Below are positions 1-7,504 of a stretch of DNA of 13,363 bases, piece after piece. The stretch is taken from assembly GCA_964472785.1 (NCBI GenBank), contig CAYYMH010000085.1:1-13363 (forward strand). The letters run 5' to 3'. Numbering within the stretch: position 1 is the first letter of the stretch; each line of letters starts with the position of its first letter. The notes below the pieces were generated by a model. The model did not search any database. It saw nothing but the letters and a program-made list of their open reading frames with translations, and was not told the origin of the DNA. Source of the stretch: CAYYMH01 sp964472785 (lineage in GTDB: Bacteria > Zhuqueibacterota > Zhuqueibacteria > Thermofontimicrobiales > Thermofontimicrobiaceae). A program made the position numbers and the translations under genes.

Positions 1-61
1 ATTTAATTCGTCAGAATTTTATACATCGAATTGATAAAATAGTTCGAGTGAGGTTAAAAAG

Positions 62-1315
62 GTGAAACTAAAAATATTATTCAATATTTCCACAGCAGTT
101 GCACTACTGCTCAGCATAAATATCGGCATCGCCGACTCCGGCAAATCACCAATCACTGTGAAAGTCAAGCAATCGGACAAGCCTGTGATAAGTTGGTATT
201 GGCAAAGCGCCGATCAGTCGATTTACCCTTTTCTTGAAATCCGTCAGGCTCAACTCATTTTTAGGGCTCATAACTCCGAAATCAGAGCCAAGTTCAATTA
301 TCTTTCCCATTCCAAAATCAAGCTTTCTCCCGACAAAAAATTCATCGGTTTTTTTACAAAAAAGCAAAATGAGGAAAATGATTCAACGGATGGGCGCATT
401 AAAAAATTTGCTTTTACTGTTGCCTCTGAAACCGGAGAATTGGTTTATGAGATTCCGCTAAAATTAAATTACGATGAACCCCTTCCGGCAGGCTATGTAA
501 TTGATAATGGACAATCGATTTTAGCAGACGGATTCCGTGGCAAAATAGAAATTTTTAAAGCGAATGGTGAATTACAAAGAATAATTGATTTATTCGCTGG
601 TGATGACCCGGCCTTGGAGCGCCCGCTATCCTGCGATGTCAGACAAAACGGTGATCGATTTGTTGTGGTCTCTCAAAAACAACCGATGACTTTTGATGAA
701 AAAACGTCGAGATTTGTCAGCGGTGAGCCGTATGTATTCTGTTTTTCCGCGACCGGAGAATTAATTTGGAAAAACAAAATCCCATCAATACAAGTCTCTG
801 AAGTAGCTATTTCCAAAACCGGGAGTTATGTAGCTGTCGGGCATTCCAATCCGTCACAAAAAGGTACACCGGAATTAATGACAACGATCTATAATCGGGA
901 TGGGCGCGAAATAATGGATGTACCGCTACTTTTCCGGTATACGCGTTTTTTTGAGTCACAATCCAAATTATATCTGGCGGATCGGGACGAACTCATTTCT
1001 GTTAATTTGAAAAACAAAACATACCGAACATTGTTCAAATTATCCGGTTCTGGCCAGCGAATGATCACCAAACTGACTATTGATGAAACGAGCTTAAATT
1101 CGATTATTCTCACTGCAAACTCTGTTTTTCAAAATGATCGCTTCGAATTTATTGGACCGGAACTGATTGAAATTGATACTGCGGGAAAGCGAATTTGGGA
1201 ACTGGAATTTGAGAATGAACGTTTCATTGAACCATCTCTATTTTTGAACAACAACATAATCGGTGTCGGTTTTAATGACAACTATCAAATTTACAGGGAA
1301 AAACGTGAAGACTAA
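62..1315 (+). CDS. Exported beta-propeller-like protein of unknown function
   Basis: A 417-residue protein starting at GTG, with a Shine-Dalgarno-like GAGG about 8 nt upstream. Residues 1-24 form a typical signal peptide: basic start, hydrophobic core TAVALLLSINIG, likely cleavage after GIA. The mature part has no other membrane segment. It shows irregular repeats of the kind seen in beta-propellers: short strands followed by turns such as ATGELIWKNKI, then VSEVAISKTGSYVAVG, and later TAGKRIWELEFE, which resemble WD40/PQQ-like blades. No catalytic motif is visible. The 3' end overlaps the start of the next gene by 11 nt, so the two are probably translationally coupled and act in the same compartment (periplasm or cell surface). 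A binding or scaffold role is inference. The exported propeller-like architecture is moderately sure; the specific function is unknown. Confidence 0.8.
   Translation: MKLKILFNISTAVALLLSINIGIADSGKSPITVKVKQSDKPVISWYWQSADQSIYPFLEIRQAQLIFRAHNSEIRAKFNYLSHSKIKLSPDKKFIGFFTKKQNEENDSTDGRIKKFAFTVASETGELVYEIPLKLNYDEPLPAGYVIDNGQSILADGFRGKIEIFKANGELQRIIDLFAGDDPALERPLSCDVRQNGDRFVVVSQKQPMTFDEKTSRFVSGEPYVFCFSATGELIWKNKIPSIQVSEVAISKTGSYVAVGHSNPSQKGTPELMTTIYNRDGREIMDVPLLFRYTRFFESQSKLYLADRDELISVNLKNKTYRTLFKLSGSGQRMITKLTIDETSLNSIILTANSVFQNDRFEFIGPELIEIDTAGKRIWELEFENERFIEPSLFLNNNIIGVGFNDNYQIYREKRED
1296..1315 (+). promoter_or_regulatory. Ribosome binding site and gene overlap setting the downstream start
   Basis: GGGA at 1296-1299 lies about 6 nt before the GTG at 1305. 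The upstream gene ends with TAA at 1313-1315, so the reading frames overlap by 11 nt. This supports coupled translation and favours the 1305 start over the in-frame GTG at 1263. Confidence 0.55.
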
Positions 1316-3539
1316 AAATTTTATCATTTTAATCATTATATGTTTAAGCATTTCTACTCAAATTTTCGCTCAATATCCATGGCCTGTCACACCTATGCAC
1401 CAATCCCACGAACTGACCGGCACCTTTTGTGAATTTCGCGATACCGGTGACTCGGATCATTTTCATAATGGCGTGGATGTTCCAAAACCGGATGGCAGCC
1501 CGGTTTATGCCATTGCCAACGGAACCGTAACGCAAATTATCCGCGGTGGTTCAAACGCTTATGTGCGTGTCGGCCGGTACTGTTATCTGCATATTAATCC
1601 CTCTCCCTACTTGAATGTGGGCGATCAGGTTACAAAGGAACAAACTGTTTTGGGTACAATTTTGGCAGGTCAGGGACACATCCACTTTATTGACGGCTAT
1701 TATAATTCAGAAATTAATGCAATTCGTGAAGGCGGAGGTTTAACGCCCTATGATGATCCATGGCCTCCGAAAATCACATCGGTTAATTTTTACCAAAATG
1801 GTACGGATAATATTTTCCCGGGCAACACAGTTTCCGGTGCGGTCGATATTGTTGTTAAGGTTGAGGAAAAAAACGCCCCACCGGGAAGCGCTTCCTCCCG
1901 GTTGAACAACGGCACCTATTTATTGGGATATCACATTTTATCGGCAAATGGCGATACGGTGAAATACAGACCTCCGAATAATGGTGTGCGCTTTAAATTT
2001 GACTTAAAACCAAACAACAGTTATGTACACAATGTGTTTTTCAAAAAATACTCTTCTACCTCGAGTCATGTTTACATTGTCACCAACAACATCGCCTTTG
2101 ACAGTTATTGGGACTCCAGCCGGTTGATTCCGGGTACGTATCAGGTGATGGTTTTCACCGAGGACACACGCCAGAATACGGATACAGTTTTTGTCGAAGT
2201 TGAAGTTAAGGAAAAAGATATTGTGCCACCCAACACACCGGTTTTAAAATATGTCCGGCGAACGCCAAACGGATTTCAGGTTGCCTGGTATCCAAATACA
2301 GAGGACGACCTGTTAGGTTACCGGCTTTATTATTCCCGGGACAATACAAATTGGAACTTGCGACTGAATGAGCAACAGCTTCCTGCAGACAGCGTCACAG
2401 CATCCTTTAACACCTCGTTTTCCTCGGCGCTGTACTTTAAATTAACTGCCATCGACAATGCCGCCATACCCAATGAAAGTGATCCATCGGATGTCTACGG
2501 AATTAAAATGCAGGACTACCCGGCTATTGATAATCTGCTAATTGTGGACGGATTTGACAGGACAGTGAATACAGGGGGCGTCTGGCCCGATCCAAGCCAT
2601 TCCTTTGGTTTTACTTACGGCAGTTCTGTCGCTGAATTCGGCTTCGCATTTGAAATTTGCAGCAATGATGCCGTGATTGACGGAGCAGTTGACTTAGCCG
2701 ATTACTGGGCAATTATCTGGTTTGTGGGTGACGAGGCAGAAGCGAATGAGACGCTATCAGCTTTAGAGCAGGATTTGATTGATACGTATTTACAAAATGG
2801 CGGTCGTTTATTCATCAGTGGTTCGAATATCGCCTGGGACCTCGATCTGGACAGTGATTGTTACAGCACCACAGTTGAAGACGATGCATTTTTGCATAAT
2901 GTTCTCAAAGCTGATTATCAGGGGAAAATTTCACCGGATCAGGAAATTCGTGGCAGTGACGCGCATTGGTTTACCGGATTAGCCTTTGATTTGAATCCCC
3001 AGATTTATAACATTGATTCATTGGATGTGATCGAACCGGAGCTATTGGCCAGAGCGTGTTTGCAATATGATTCAACCAGAATCGCCGGTGTAGCTATTGA
3101 AAACAATCACAGAGTTCTCTATTTTGCTTTTCCGTTTGAATTGATCGCATCGGTAGAAATGAGAAACAACCTCATGGACAGAATATTAACCTTCTTGTTC
3201 TTTATTAATTCGGTCGAGGATCAGAAAAATGATGAAATGGCAGTTCAGACGTTACCGACCAAGTTCCAACTGGAGCAAAATTATCCCAATCCATTTAGCG
3301 CACATACGTTAATTAAATATAAAGTTCCCAAACAAAATCACGTCAGTTTGCATATCTTCAATTTGCTCGGTCAACGTATTCGGACGATAAAAGAAAGTTC
3401 ATTAGCAGCCGGAGTTTATCAAAATACATGGGACGGGAGAAATGATGAAGGGCATGAGGTTCCCAATGGTGTTTATTTTTATGTGTTGCAATCTGGAGAT
3501 ACAAAAATGAGCCGGAAGTTAATTTTGATGCGACAGTAA
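1305..3539 (+). CDS. Secreted modular protein: M23 peptidase-like, Fn3, T9SS sorting domain
   Basis: A 744-residue protein if translated from the GTG at 1305. I chose that start because AGGG lies 6 nt upstream and it gives a clean signal peptide (residues 1-22, ending IFAQ); an in-frame GTG at 1263 would add 14 residues in front of it. Residues about 45-135 resemble the LytM/M23 metallopeptidase fold and keep the expected residues: H54 and D58 in HNGVD, H96 in YLHI, H125 and H127 in GHIHF. Residues about 307-405 look like fibronectin III. Residues about 408-635 (LLIVDGFDR through GGRLFISGSNIAWDLD) match a Rossmann-like domain often found in FCB proteins annotated as xanthan lyase or amidase. 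Residues about 650-744 are a type IX secretion C-terminal domain with QNYPNPF, GVYQNTWDGRN and GVYFYVL. Likely surface-anchored or secreted, with possible peptidoglycan or peptide cleavage; the substrate is unknown. Confidence 0.88.
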   Translation: MKTKNFIILIIICLSISTQIFAQYPWPVTPMHQSHELTGTFCEFRDTGDSDHFHNGVDVPKPDGSPVYAIANGTVTQIIRGGSNAYVRVGRYCYLHINPSPYLNVGDQVTKEQTVLGTILAGQGHIHFIDGYYNSEINAIREGGGLTPYDDPWPPKITSVNFYQNGTDNIFPGNTVSGAVDIVVKVEEKNAPPGSASSRLNNGTYLLGYHILSANGDTVKYRPPNNGVRFKFDLKPNNSYVHNVFFKKYSSTSSHVYIVTNNIAFDSYWDSSRLIPGTYQVMVFTEDTRQNTDTVFVEVEVKEKDIVPPNTPVLKYVRRTPNGFQVAWYPNTEDDLLGYRLYYSRDNTNWNLRLNEQQLPADSVTASFNTSFSSALYFKLTAIDNAAIPNESDPSDVYGIKMQDYPAIDNLLIVDGFDRTVNTGGVWPDPSHSFGFTYGSSVAEFGFAFEICSNDAVIDGAVDLADYWAIIWFVGDEAEANETLSALEQDLIDTYLQNGGRLFISGSNIAWDLDLDSDCYSTTVEDDAFLHNVLKADYQGKISPDQEIRGSDAHWFTGLAFDLNPQIYNIDSLDVIEPELLARACLQYDSTRIAGVAIENNHRVLYFAFPFELIASVEMRNNLMDRILTFLFFINSVEDQKNDEMAVQTLPTKFQLEQNYPNPFSAHTLIKYKVPKQNHVSLHIFNLLGQRIRTIKESSLAAGVYQNTWDGRNDEGHEVPNGVYFYVLQSGDTKMSRKLILMRQ

Positions 3540-3713
3540 GTATGTCAAATTTCATGGTTTTTTGTGATGATTTAAATTTAATAATGGGTGAATGGAATTT
3601 AATCTGCAAATTTTAAAAAAGCATCAATCTGTTATTAAGCACACTTGTATTCTACAGCCTCACTGATTGTAATAGTTGCAAAGTGAATCGTTTCAAAATC
3701 TCTAATATTTTTT

Positions 3714-3729
3714 TGATTCAATTGAATCA
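3714..3729. repeat. Perfect 16-bp palindrome, possible operator or weak terminator
   Basis: TGATTCAATTGAATCA is identical to its reverse complement. It could be a dimeric regulator site. It could also fold as a 6-bp stem with an AATT loop followed by five Ts (3730-3734), which would make a weak terminator for the upstream gene pair. The AT-rich stem makes a strong terminator unlikely. Its role is undetermined. Confidence 0.45.
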
Positions 3730-3785
3730 TTTTTATTGTATTTATCATGCACGAAATGTGAGAATTCAAACAATGTAAATGTTTA

Positions 3786-3814
3786 TTGACTTTTTCATGT
3801 TTATTATTTATTTT
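3786..3814 (+). promoter_or_regulatory. Candidate promoter of the orphan membrane protein gene
   Basis: TTGACT (3786-3791) is followed after 17 bp by TATTTT (3809-3814). The -35 box is close to consensus and the -10 box is weak. It lies about 70 bp before the ATG at 3883. The region is very AT-rich, so chance matches are likely. Confidence 0.35.
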
Positions 3815-3882
3815 AATTTGAAATTGTAACTCAACATTACAAGCTAACTACCACACTGTTAACCAATCCAAAGGAGAATAGC

Positions 3883-4404
3883 ATGTCAGAGGGGCTTCTC
3901 GGAACAATATTATCTGCCGTTATTGCGGGCTTATTCGGCTTGATTTCCAAACGGATGGATTTGCGACGCGATCAGGAAAAAAACACCTCGGCAGGTGCAA
4001 AAACTACTGATATTACAGCCGCTATCGCTTCAATTAATTACGGCAATGTTTTGAAACACATCGGAATTTTGCAATTCATTGTTAACGTTGTTGGTTTTCT
4101 GGCGGGATTATTGCTTGGTGCAGCCGGCTCATCTACCGAAACGATCATTATCTCTTTACTTTTCATCGGGACAGTTGTTTTGAGCGCAGGATTTTTCTGG
4201 GCTGCGCTATCTGTCGAAAAAGTGATTCGGTGGAAACATCTGAGCATTGTTGCGGTTGGTGTCGCCATTACAACCGTGATTGTAAACTCAATTATCCTGC
4301 AAACGCCGCTCACGCTATTAAGTTTTGCTATTGCCTTTGCACAAAGCTTCATCAGCATGGGCATCGGTGGCGCTCTGGCAAACACAATCAAAGACAGAGG
4401 TTGA
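3883..4404 (+). CDS. Orphan multi-pass inner-membrane protein, unknown function
   Basis: A 173-residue protein starting at ATG, with a strong ribosome binding site AAAGGAG (3870-3876) at 6-nt spacing. Hydrophobic segments lie at about residues 3-21, 57-80, 87-108, 119-138 and 143-164, giving four or five transmembrane helices. Between the first and second is a charged, soluble stretch (KRMDLRRDQEKNTS, about residues 23-36). The C-terminus is a short polar tail, IKDRG. I do not recognise a family and see no catalytic or metal-binding motif. It is monocistronic: the upstream gene ends 343 bp away and the downstream genes are convergent. That it is a real gene is well supported by the binding site, the hydrophobicity pattern and the even codon use. 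It could be a small stress- or envelope-related membrane protein, but nothing in the sequence proves this. Confidence 0.75.
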   Translation: MSEGLLGTILSAVIAGLFGLISKRMDLRRDQEKNTSAGAKTTDITAAIASINYGNVLKHIGILQFIVNVVGFLAGLLLGAAGSSTETIIISLLFIGTVVLSAGFFWAALSVEKVIRWKHLSIVAVGVAITTVIVNSIILQTPLTLLSFAIAFAQSFISMGIGGALANTIKDRG

Positions 4405-4561
4405 TTGTAAGATTAAAGATGTCAGGATTTTTGTTTTTCGGGGATCAGCGAGAATTCTGCTTGATAAATATTGAGGCTTTGTCGCTTTATGGGCTGTATT
4501 TCATTGCCCTTTTTCTTCTGTTTGATTACAGTAAAGGAAAGGTGCCAAAAATTTTATGAGT
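4405..4561. other. Spacer after the membrane-protein gene, no firm gene
   Basis: No supported gene. A 46-codon frame (4419-4559, +) with one hydrophobic stretch exists but has no ribosome binding site. A 4-bp hairpin GGGC/GCCC (4491-4494 and 4506-4509) followed by five Ts (4510-4514) could be a weak terminator for the membrane-protein gene. Confidence 0.4.
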
Positions 4562-4692
4562 CTAATTAGTCTGTCCGGAATTGTAACGCAAGCTTCCAGC
4601 TTGCGAAAAAATCTATGCTAAGTCTAATATTCAGATTACAAGCAAGATGCTTGTACTACAAATATCATTTTTTACGAACAGACATTAATTAG
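4562..4692. mobile_element. MITE-like palindromic element with terminal inverted repeats and two hairpins
   Basis: The ends are imperfect inverted repeats: CTAATTAGTCTGTCCG (4562-4577) and the reverse complement of 4675-4692, CTAATTAATGTCTGTTCG, which differ by a 2-nt insertion and one substitution. Inside are two hairpins with the same geometry. One is CGCAAGCT-TCC-AGCTTGCG (4587-4605). The other is TACAAGCA-AGA-TGCTTGTA (4637-4655). The inner halves are themselves related when one is reverse-complemented (TTGTA then AC.CAAGC-like). There is no coding capacity, so this would be a non-autonomous element mobilised in trans, or a REP/BIME-like repeat. No clear target-site duplication is visible at the edges. 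It sits at a convergent gene junction, a tolerated site for insertion. Confidence 0.65.
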
Positions 4693-4730
4693 TATCGATG
4701 ATGAATCTGCAAAATTCTTTGAACACAATC

Positions 4731-4768
4731 AAAAAATCCTGCTGCATCAGAATATGCAACAGGATTTT
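4731..4768 (-). terminator. Rho-independent terminator of clpC
   Basis: Two 15-nt arms (4733-4747 and 4754-4768) pair around a 6-nt loop. Read on the minus strand, the only non-Watson-Crick pair is a U-G wobble. The stem is followed by six Us (complement of 4731-4736). It begins 27 nt after the clpC stop codon. On the plus strand only four Ts, inside the stem, are available, so leftward termination is the main function. Confidence 0.85.
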
Positions 4769-4795
4769 CAATTTAAATCATCGTTTTATTTATTT

Positions 4796-7273
4796 CTAAT
4801 TCTGATTATCTTTTTTCTGCTTGTCACCGCTATCAAGTGTATGTTCACTTTTTTTATTCACTCCTGAGAACGTCAAGCTATTTCCTTTTTTCTTTACATG
4901 AATCGTGCTGCCATCAATAAAATTACCTTTCAGCATTTCTTCAGCGATCGGATCTTCGATATATTTCTGAATAGTGCGTTTCAACGGACGAGCGCCATAA
5001 GTCGGATCAAATCCTTTTTCAGCAATAAATTCTTTAGCGCCTTTTGTCAGATTGATCTCGATTTCACGATCTGCCACTTTCTCCAACATTTCTTCAATAA
5101 CCAAATCTACAATTTTAACAACATCCGTGTTATTCAGATGACGAAAGACCACGATTTCATCGACACGATTGATAAACTCCGGATTAAATAACTTTTTCAC
5201 TTCATCCATTATTCGACTTTTCATGGTGTCATAGTCGCTTTTTTCATCAACTTTGGAAAACCCAATATTACCACCAAACTGTATCTGACGCGCTCCCAGG
5301 TTTGATGTAATAATTAAAATCGTATTTTTAAAATCGACTTTTCTTCCCAAACCATCTGTAATTCGTCCTTCATCTAAAATTTGCAGCAAAATATTGAAAA
5401 CATCCTGATGCGCTTTTTCTATTTCATCGAACAACACCACTGAGTAAGGATGTCGTCGAACTTTTTCGGTGAGCTGTCCCCCCTCTTCATAGCCAACATA
5501 TCCGGGAGGCGCTCCAATCAAACGGGAGACTGCGAACTTTTCCATGTATTCTGACATATCAATCCGTATCAGCGCATTTTCATCTTCAAATAAATAAGTG
5601 GCTAATTCTTTTGCGAGCTGAGTTTTCCCAACGCCGCTGGGACCGAGAAAGATAAATGAACCGATGGGACGATTCGGATCTTTAAGCCCGGCACGAGTTC
5701 GTTGTATGGCTTTCGACAATGAGAGAATGACATTGTCCTGGCCGATGATGCGTTTTTTAAGCTGTTGATCCATTTTGAGTAATTTTTCGGATTCGGATTG
5801 AGCCACTTTATTTACCGGAATACCGGTCATCATGGAGACCACTTCAGCGATATCCTGTTCCTCAACCTGTGTGACGTTATCAGTTTCACTTTCCTGCCAG
5901 CGTTTTTTTGCCAAATCCAACTTGCGATGTATTTTTCGCTCTTTATCTCTGAAAATAGCTGCCTTTTCAAATTCCTGAGCTTTTATCACTGATTCTTTTT
6001 GATCCCTGATTTTCTTCAGATCAGCTTCGAGCTCAACAACTTCATCCGGAACAACAATGTTTGCCAGGTGAACCATCGCACCGGTTTCATCCAGTACGTC
6101 GATGGCTTTATCCGGCAGATATTTGTCAGTAATATAACGTTCTGAGAGTTTTACTGCTGCTTTGATTGCTTTATCATCATAAATCACCCGATGATGCGTT
6201 TCGTACCGATCCTTTAGACCGTACAAAATTTCCAGCGTCTCTTCCGCTGAAGGCGGATCAACCATAATTTTCTGAAATCGTCTTTCCAACGCTCCATCTT
6301 TTTCAATATATTGTCGGTATTCATCAAGTGTCGTAGCGCCGATACACTGAATTTCACCTCTTGATAACGCCGGTTTGAACATATTCGAGGCATCTAAAGA
6401 ACCGGATGCACCACCAGCGCCCACGATCGTGTGTAATTCATCAATAAACAAAATCACATCTTTCACCCGCACCAATTCATTCATAATCGCTTTCATGCGT
6501 TCCTCAAACTGGCCACGGTATTTCGTTCCGGCTACAATAGCACCTAAATCTAACGTAATAAGTCTTTTATCATATAACACTTGCGGCACCTGCCTGGAAC
6601 AAATTCGAATTGCTAATCCTTCGGCAATCGCGGTTTTGCCAACACCGGGTTCGCCTATGAGCACCGGATTATTCTTTTTCCGTCGACTCAAAATTTGGGC
6701 GACCCTTTTGATTTCATCTTCCCGTCCGATAATCGGATCCAATTGGTTTTTACGGGCTAATTCGGTCAGATCTCTTCCGAAATGATCCAGCGCTGGTGTT
6801 TTGGAGCGCTGTTGACCGCCTTCCCGAATTGTTGGTGTTCCTCGCAAAATATTCTCCAATTCTTCTCGTACTAATTCATAATTTATATCAAATGATAACA
6901 ATATCTGCGCTGCAACACCTTCCTCTTCGCGGATTAATGCCAGCAGCAGATGCTCAGTACCAGTCACATCGGATTTAAATTTATCAGCTTCCATATATGC
7001 CATTTTCAAAATCTTTTCCGCGCGCTTGGTCAGTGGAATATCTCCCACGGTTAATGTGTCACCGGTTGTTTTCACCGCATCCTGGATCGCCTTTTTCAAT
7101 TCCTCTAAATCACATCCAAGATTTGCTAAAATTTCTATTGCGATCCCTTCTCCTTCTCGAAGCAATCCTAACAATAAATGCTCTGTACCTATATAATCAT
7201 GTCCCAGACGCAACGCCTCTTCTCTCGAATATTGAATTACAACTTGAACACGACTGGAAAAATTCTTCTTCAT
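4796..7273 (-). CDS. clpC: ATP-dependent Clp protease ATP-binding subunit ClpC
   Basis: An 825-residue class I Hsp100 AAA+ unfoldase that feeds proteins to the ClpP peptidase in the cytoplasm. Domains in order: two Clp-N repeats (about 1-145; EHLLLGLLRE and EHLLLALIRE); AAA-1 with Walker A GEPGVGKT (207-214), Walker B VILFIDE (273-279) and arginines R331/R332; a UVR-type middle domain (about 414-449; KAQEFEKAAIFRDKE), which marks ClpC rather than ClpA or ClpB; AAA-2 with Walker A GPSGVGKT (544-551), Walker B VVLFDE (612-617), FINR arginine finger R703 and sensor-2 GARPLKR (760-766). A ClpP-docking tripeptide IGF lies at 670-672, so it should work as a protease partner. A charged, Lys-rich tail closes the protein. 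The ribosome binding site AGAGGAG (7283-7289) is 9 nt from the ATG. No mcsA, mcsB or ctsR, the Firmicutes partners, is adjacent. Confidence 0.97.
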   Translation of the reverse strand: MKKNFSSRVQVVIQYSREEALRLGHDYIGTEHLLLGLLREGEGIAIEILANLGCDLEELKKAIQDAVKTTGDTLTVGDIPLTKRAEKILKMAYMEADKFKSDVTGTEHLLLALIREEEGVAAQILLSFDINYELVREELENILRGTPTIREGGQQRSKTPALDHFGRDLTELARKNQLDPIIGREDEIKRVAQILSRRKKNNPVLIGEPGVGKTAIAEGLAIRICSRQVPQVLYDKRLITLDLGAIVAGTKYRGQFEERMKAIMNELVRVKDVILFIDELHTIVGAGGASGSLDASNMFKPALSRGEIQCIGATTLDEYRQYIEKDGALERRFQKIMVDPPSAEETLEILYGLKDRYETHHRVIYDDKAIKAAVKLSERYITDKYLPDKAIDVLDETGAMVHLANIVVPDEVVELEADLKKIRDQKESVIKAQEFEKAAIFRDKERKIHRKLDLAKKRWQESETDNVTQVEEQDIAEVVSMMTGIPVNKVAQSESEKLLKMDQQLKKRIIGQDNVILSLSKAIQRTRAGLKDPNRPIGSFIFLGPSGVGKTQLAKELATYLFEDENALIRIDMSEYMEKFAVSRLIGAPPGYVGYEEGGQLTEKVRRHPYSVVLFDEIEKAHQDVFNILLQILDEGRITDGLGRKVDFKNTILIITSNLGARQIQFGGNIGFSKVDEKSDYDTMKSRIMDEVKKLFNPEFINRVDEIVVFRHLNNTDVVKIVDLVIEEMLEKVADREIEINLTKGAKEFIAEKGFDPTYGARPLKRTIQKYIEDPIAEEMLKGNFIDGSTIHVKKKGNSLTFSGVNKKSEHTLDSGDKQKKDNQN

Positions 7274-7307
7274 TAAATCAATCTCCTCTTAAAATCTATT
7301 TCTTAAA

Positions 7308-7325
7308 AATTGGTACGACCCAATT
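7308..7325. promoter_or_regulatory. Inverted repeat in the clpC leader, possible operator or attenuator
   Basis: AATTGG-TACGAC-CCAATT has perfect 6-bp arms around a 6-bp centre. It lies between the candidate clpC promoter and its ribosome binding site. It could be a repressor site just downstream of the transcription start. On the minus strand the stem is followed by a short run of Us, so a weak attenuator is possible. It is not a CIRCE element, and I see no CtsR-type heptad repeat. Confidence 0.4.
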
Positions 7326-7352
7326 CAAGTTCGGTTCCCTTTAACTGTTTAT

Positions 7353-7381
7353 AAGATAACAAAAAAATATGAAAAATTCAA
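7353..7381 (-). promoter_or_regulatory. Candidate clpC promoter
   Basis: On the minus strand, TTGAAT (complement of 7376-7381) and TATCTT (complement of 7353-7358) are separated by 17 bp. It lies 80-110 bp before the clpC ATG, inside the 231-bp lolD-clpC gap, and would give clpC its own transcript. The match is moderate and the region is AT-rich. Confidence 0.45.
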
Positions 7382-7504
7382 TGCTTTTCTTGGTTTATTT
7401 TCTTAAAATTTCAAGCAATGATTTATTTTACGGCGGGGTATTTATAAATTTCTATCTCCAAAATATGAGTATTTAGCGTGTGACGAAAATAGAAATTCAG
7501 TTTA

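Larger units (their letters stand above)
3540..3882. other. Gene-free AT-rich intergenic region
   Basis: These 343 bases contain no convincing coding frame on either strand; the longest minus-strand frame mostly overlaps the end of the secreted-protein gene and has no family features. Visible elements are a perfect 16-bp palindrome near the middle, a weak sigma-70-like promoter and a good ribosome binding site before the next gene. I see no strong GC-rich terminator for the upstream pair. Confidence 0.6.

Noticed and set aside
4038..4391. 117-codon minus-strand frame opposite the orphan membrane protein
   Set aside because: Antisense shadow: no ribosome binding site, and the plus-strand gene has a clear one and a coherent helix pattern.
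4491..4514. Short GGGC/GCCC hairpin followed by five Ts
   Set aside because: Only a 4-bp stem with an 11-nt loop; too weak to list as a terminator by itself.
4419..4559. 46-codon frame with a hydrophobic stretch (MSGFLFFGDQ...)
   Set aside because: No ribosome binding site, no recognisable features, and it lies in a spacer before a repeat; not enough to call a gene.
6375..6785. 136-codon plus-strand frame inside clpC
   Set aside because: Antisense to the highly conserved AAA-1 domain; no independent evidence of coding.
7447..7497. 9-bp inverted arms after lolD considered as a terminator
   Set aside because: The 33-bp loop is too long and there is no T tract after the stem on the minus strand.
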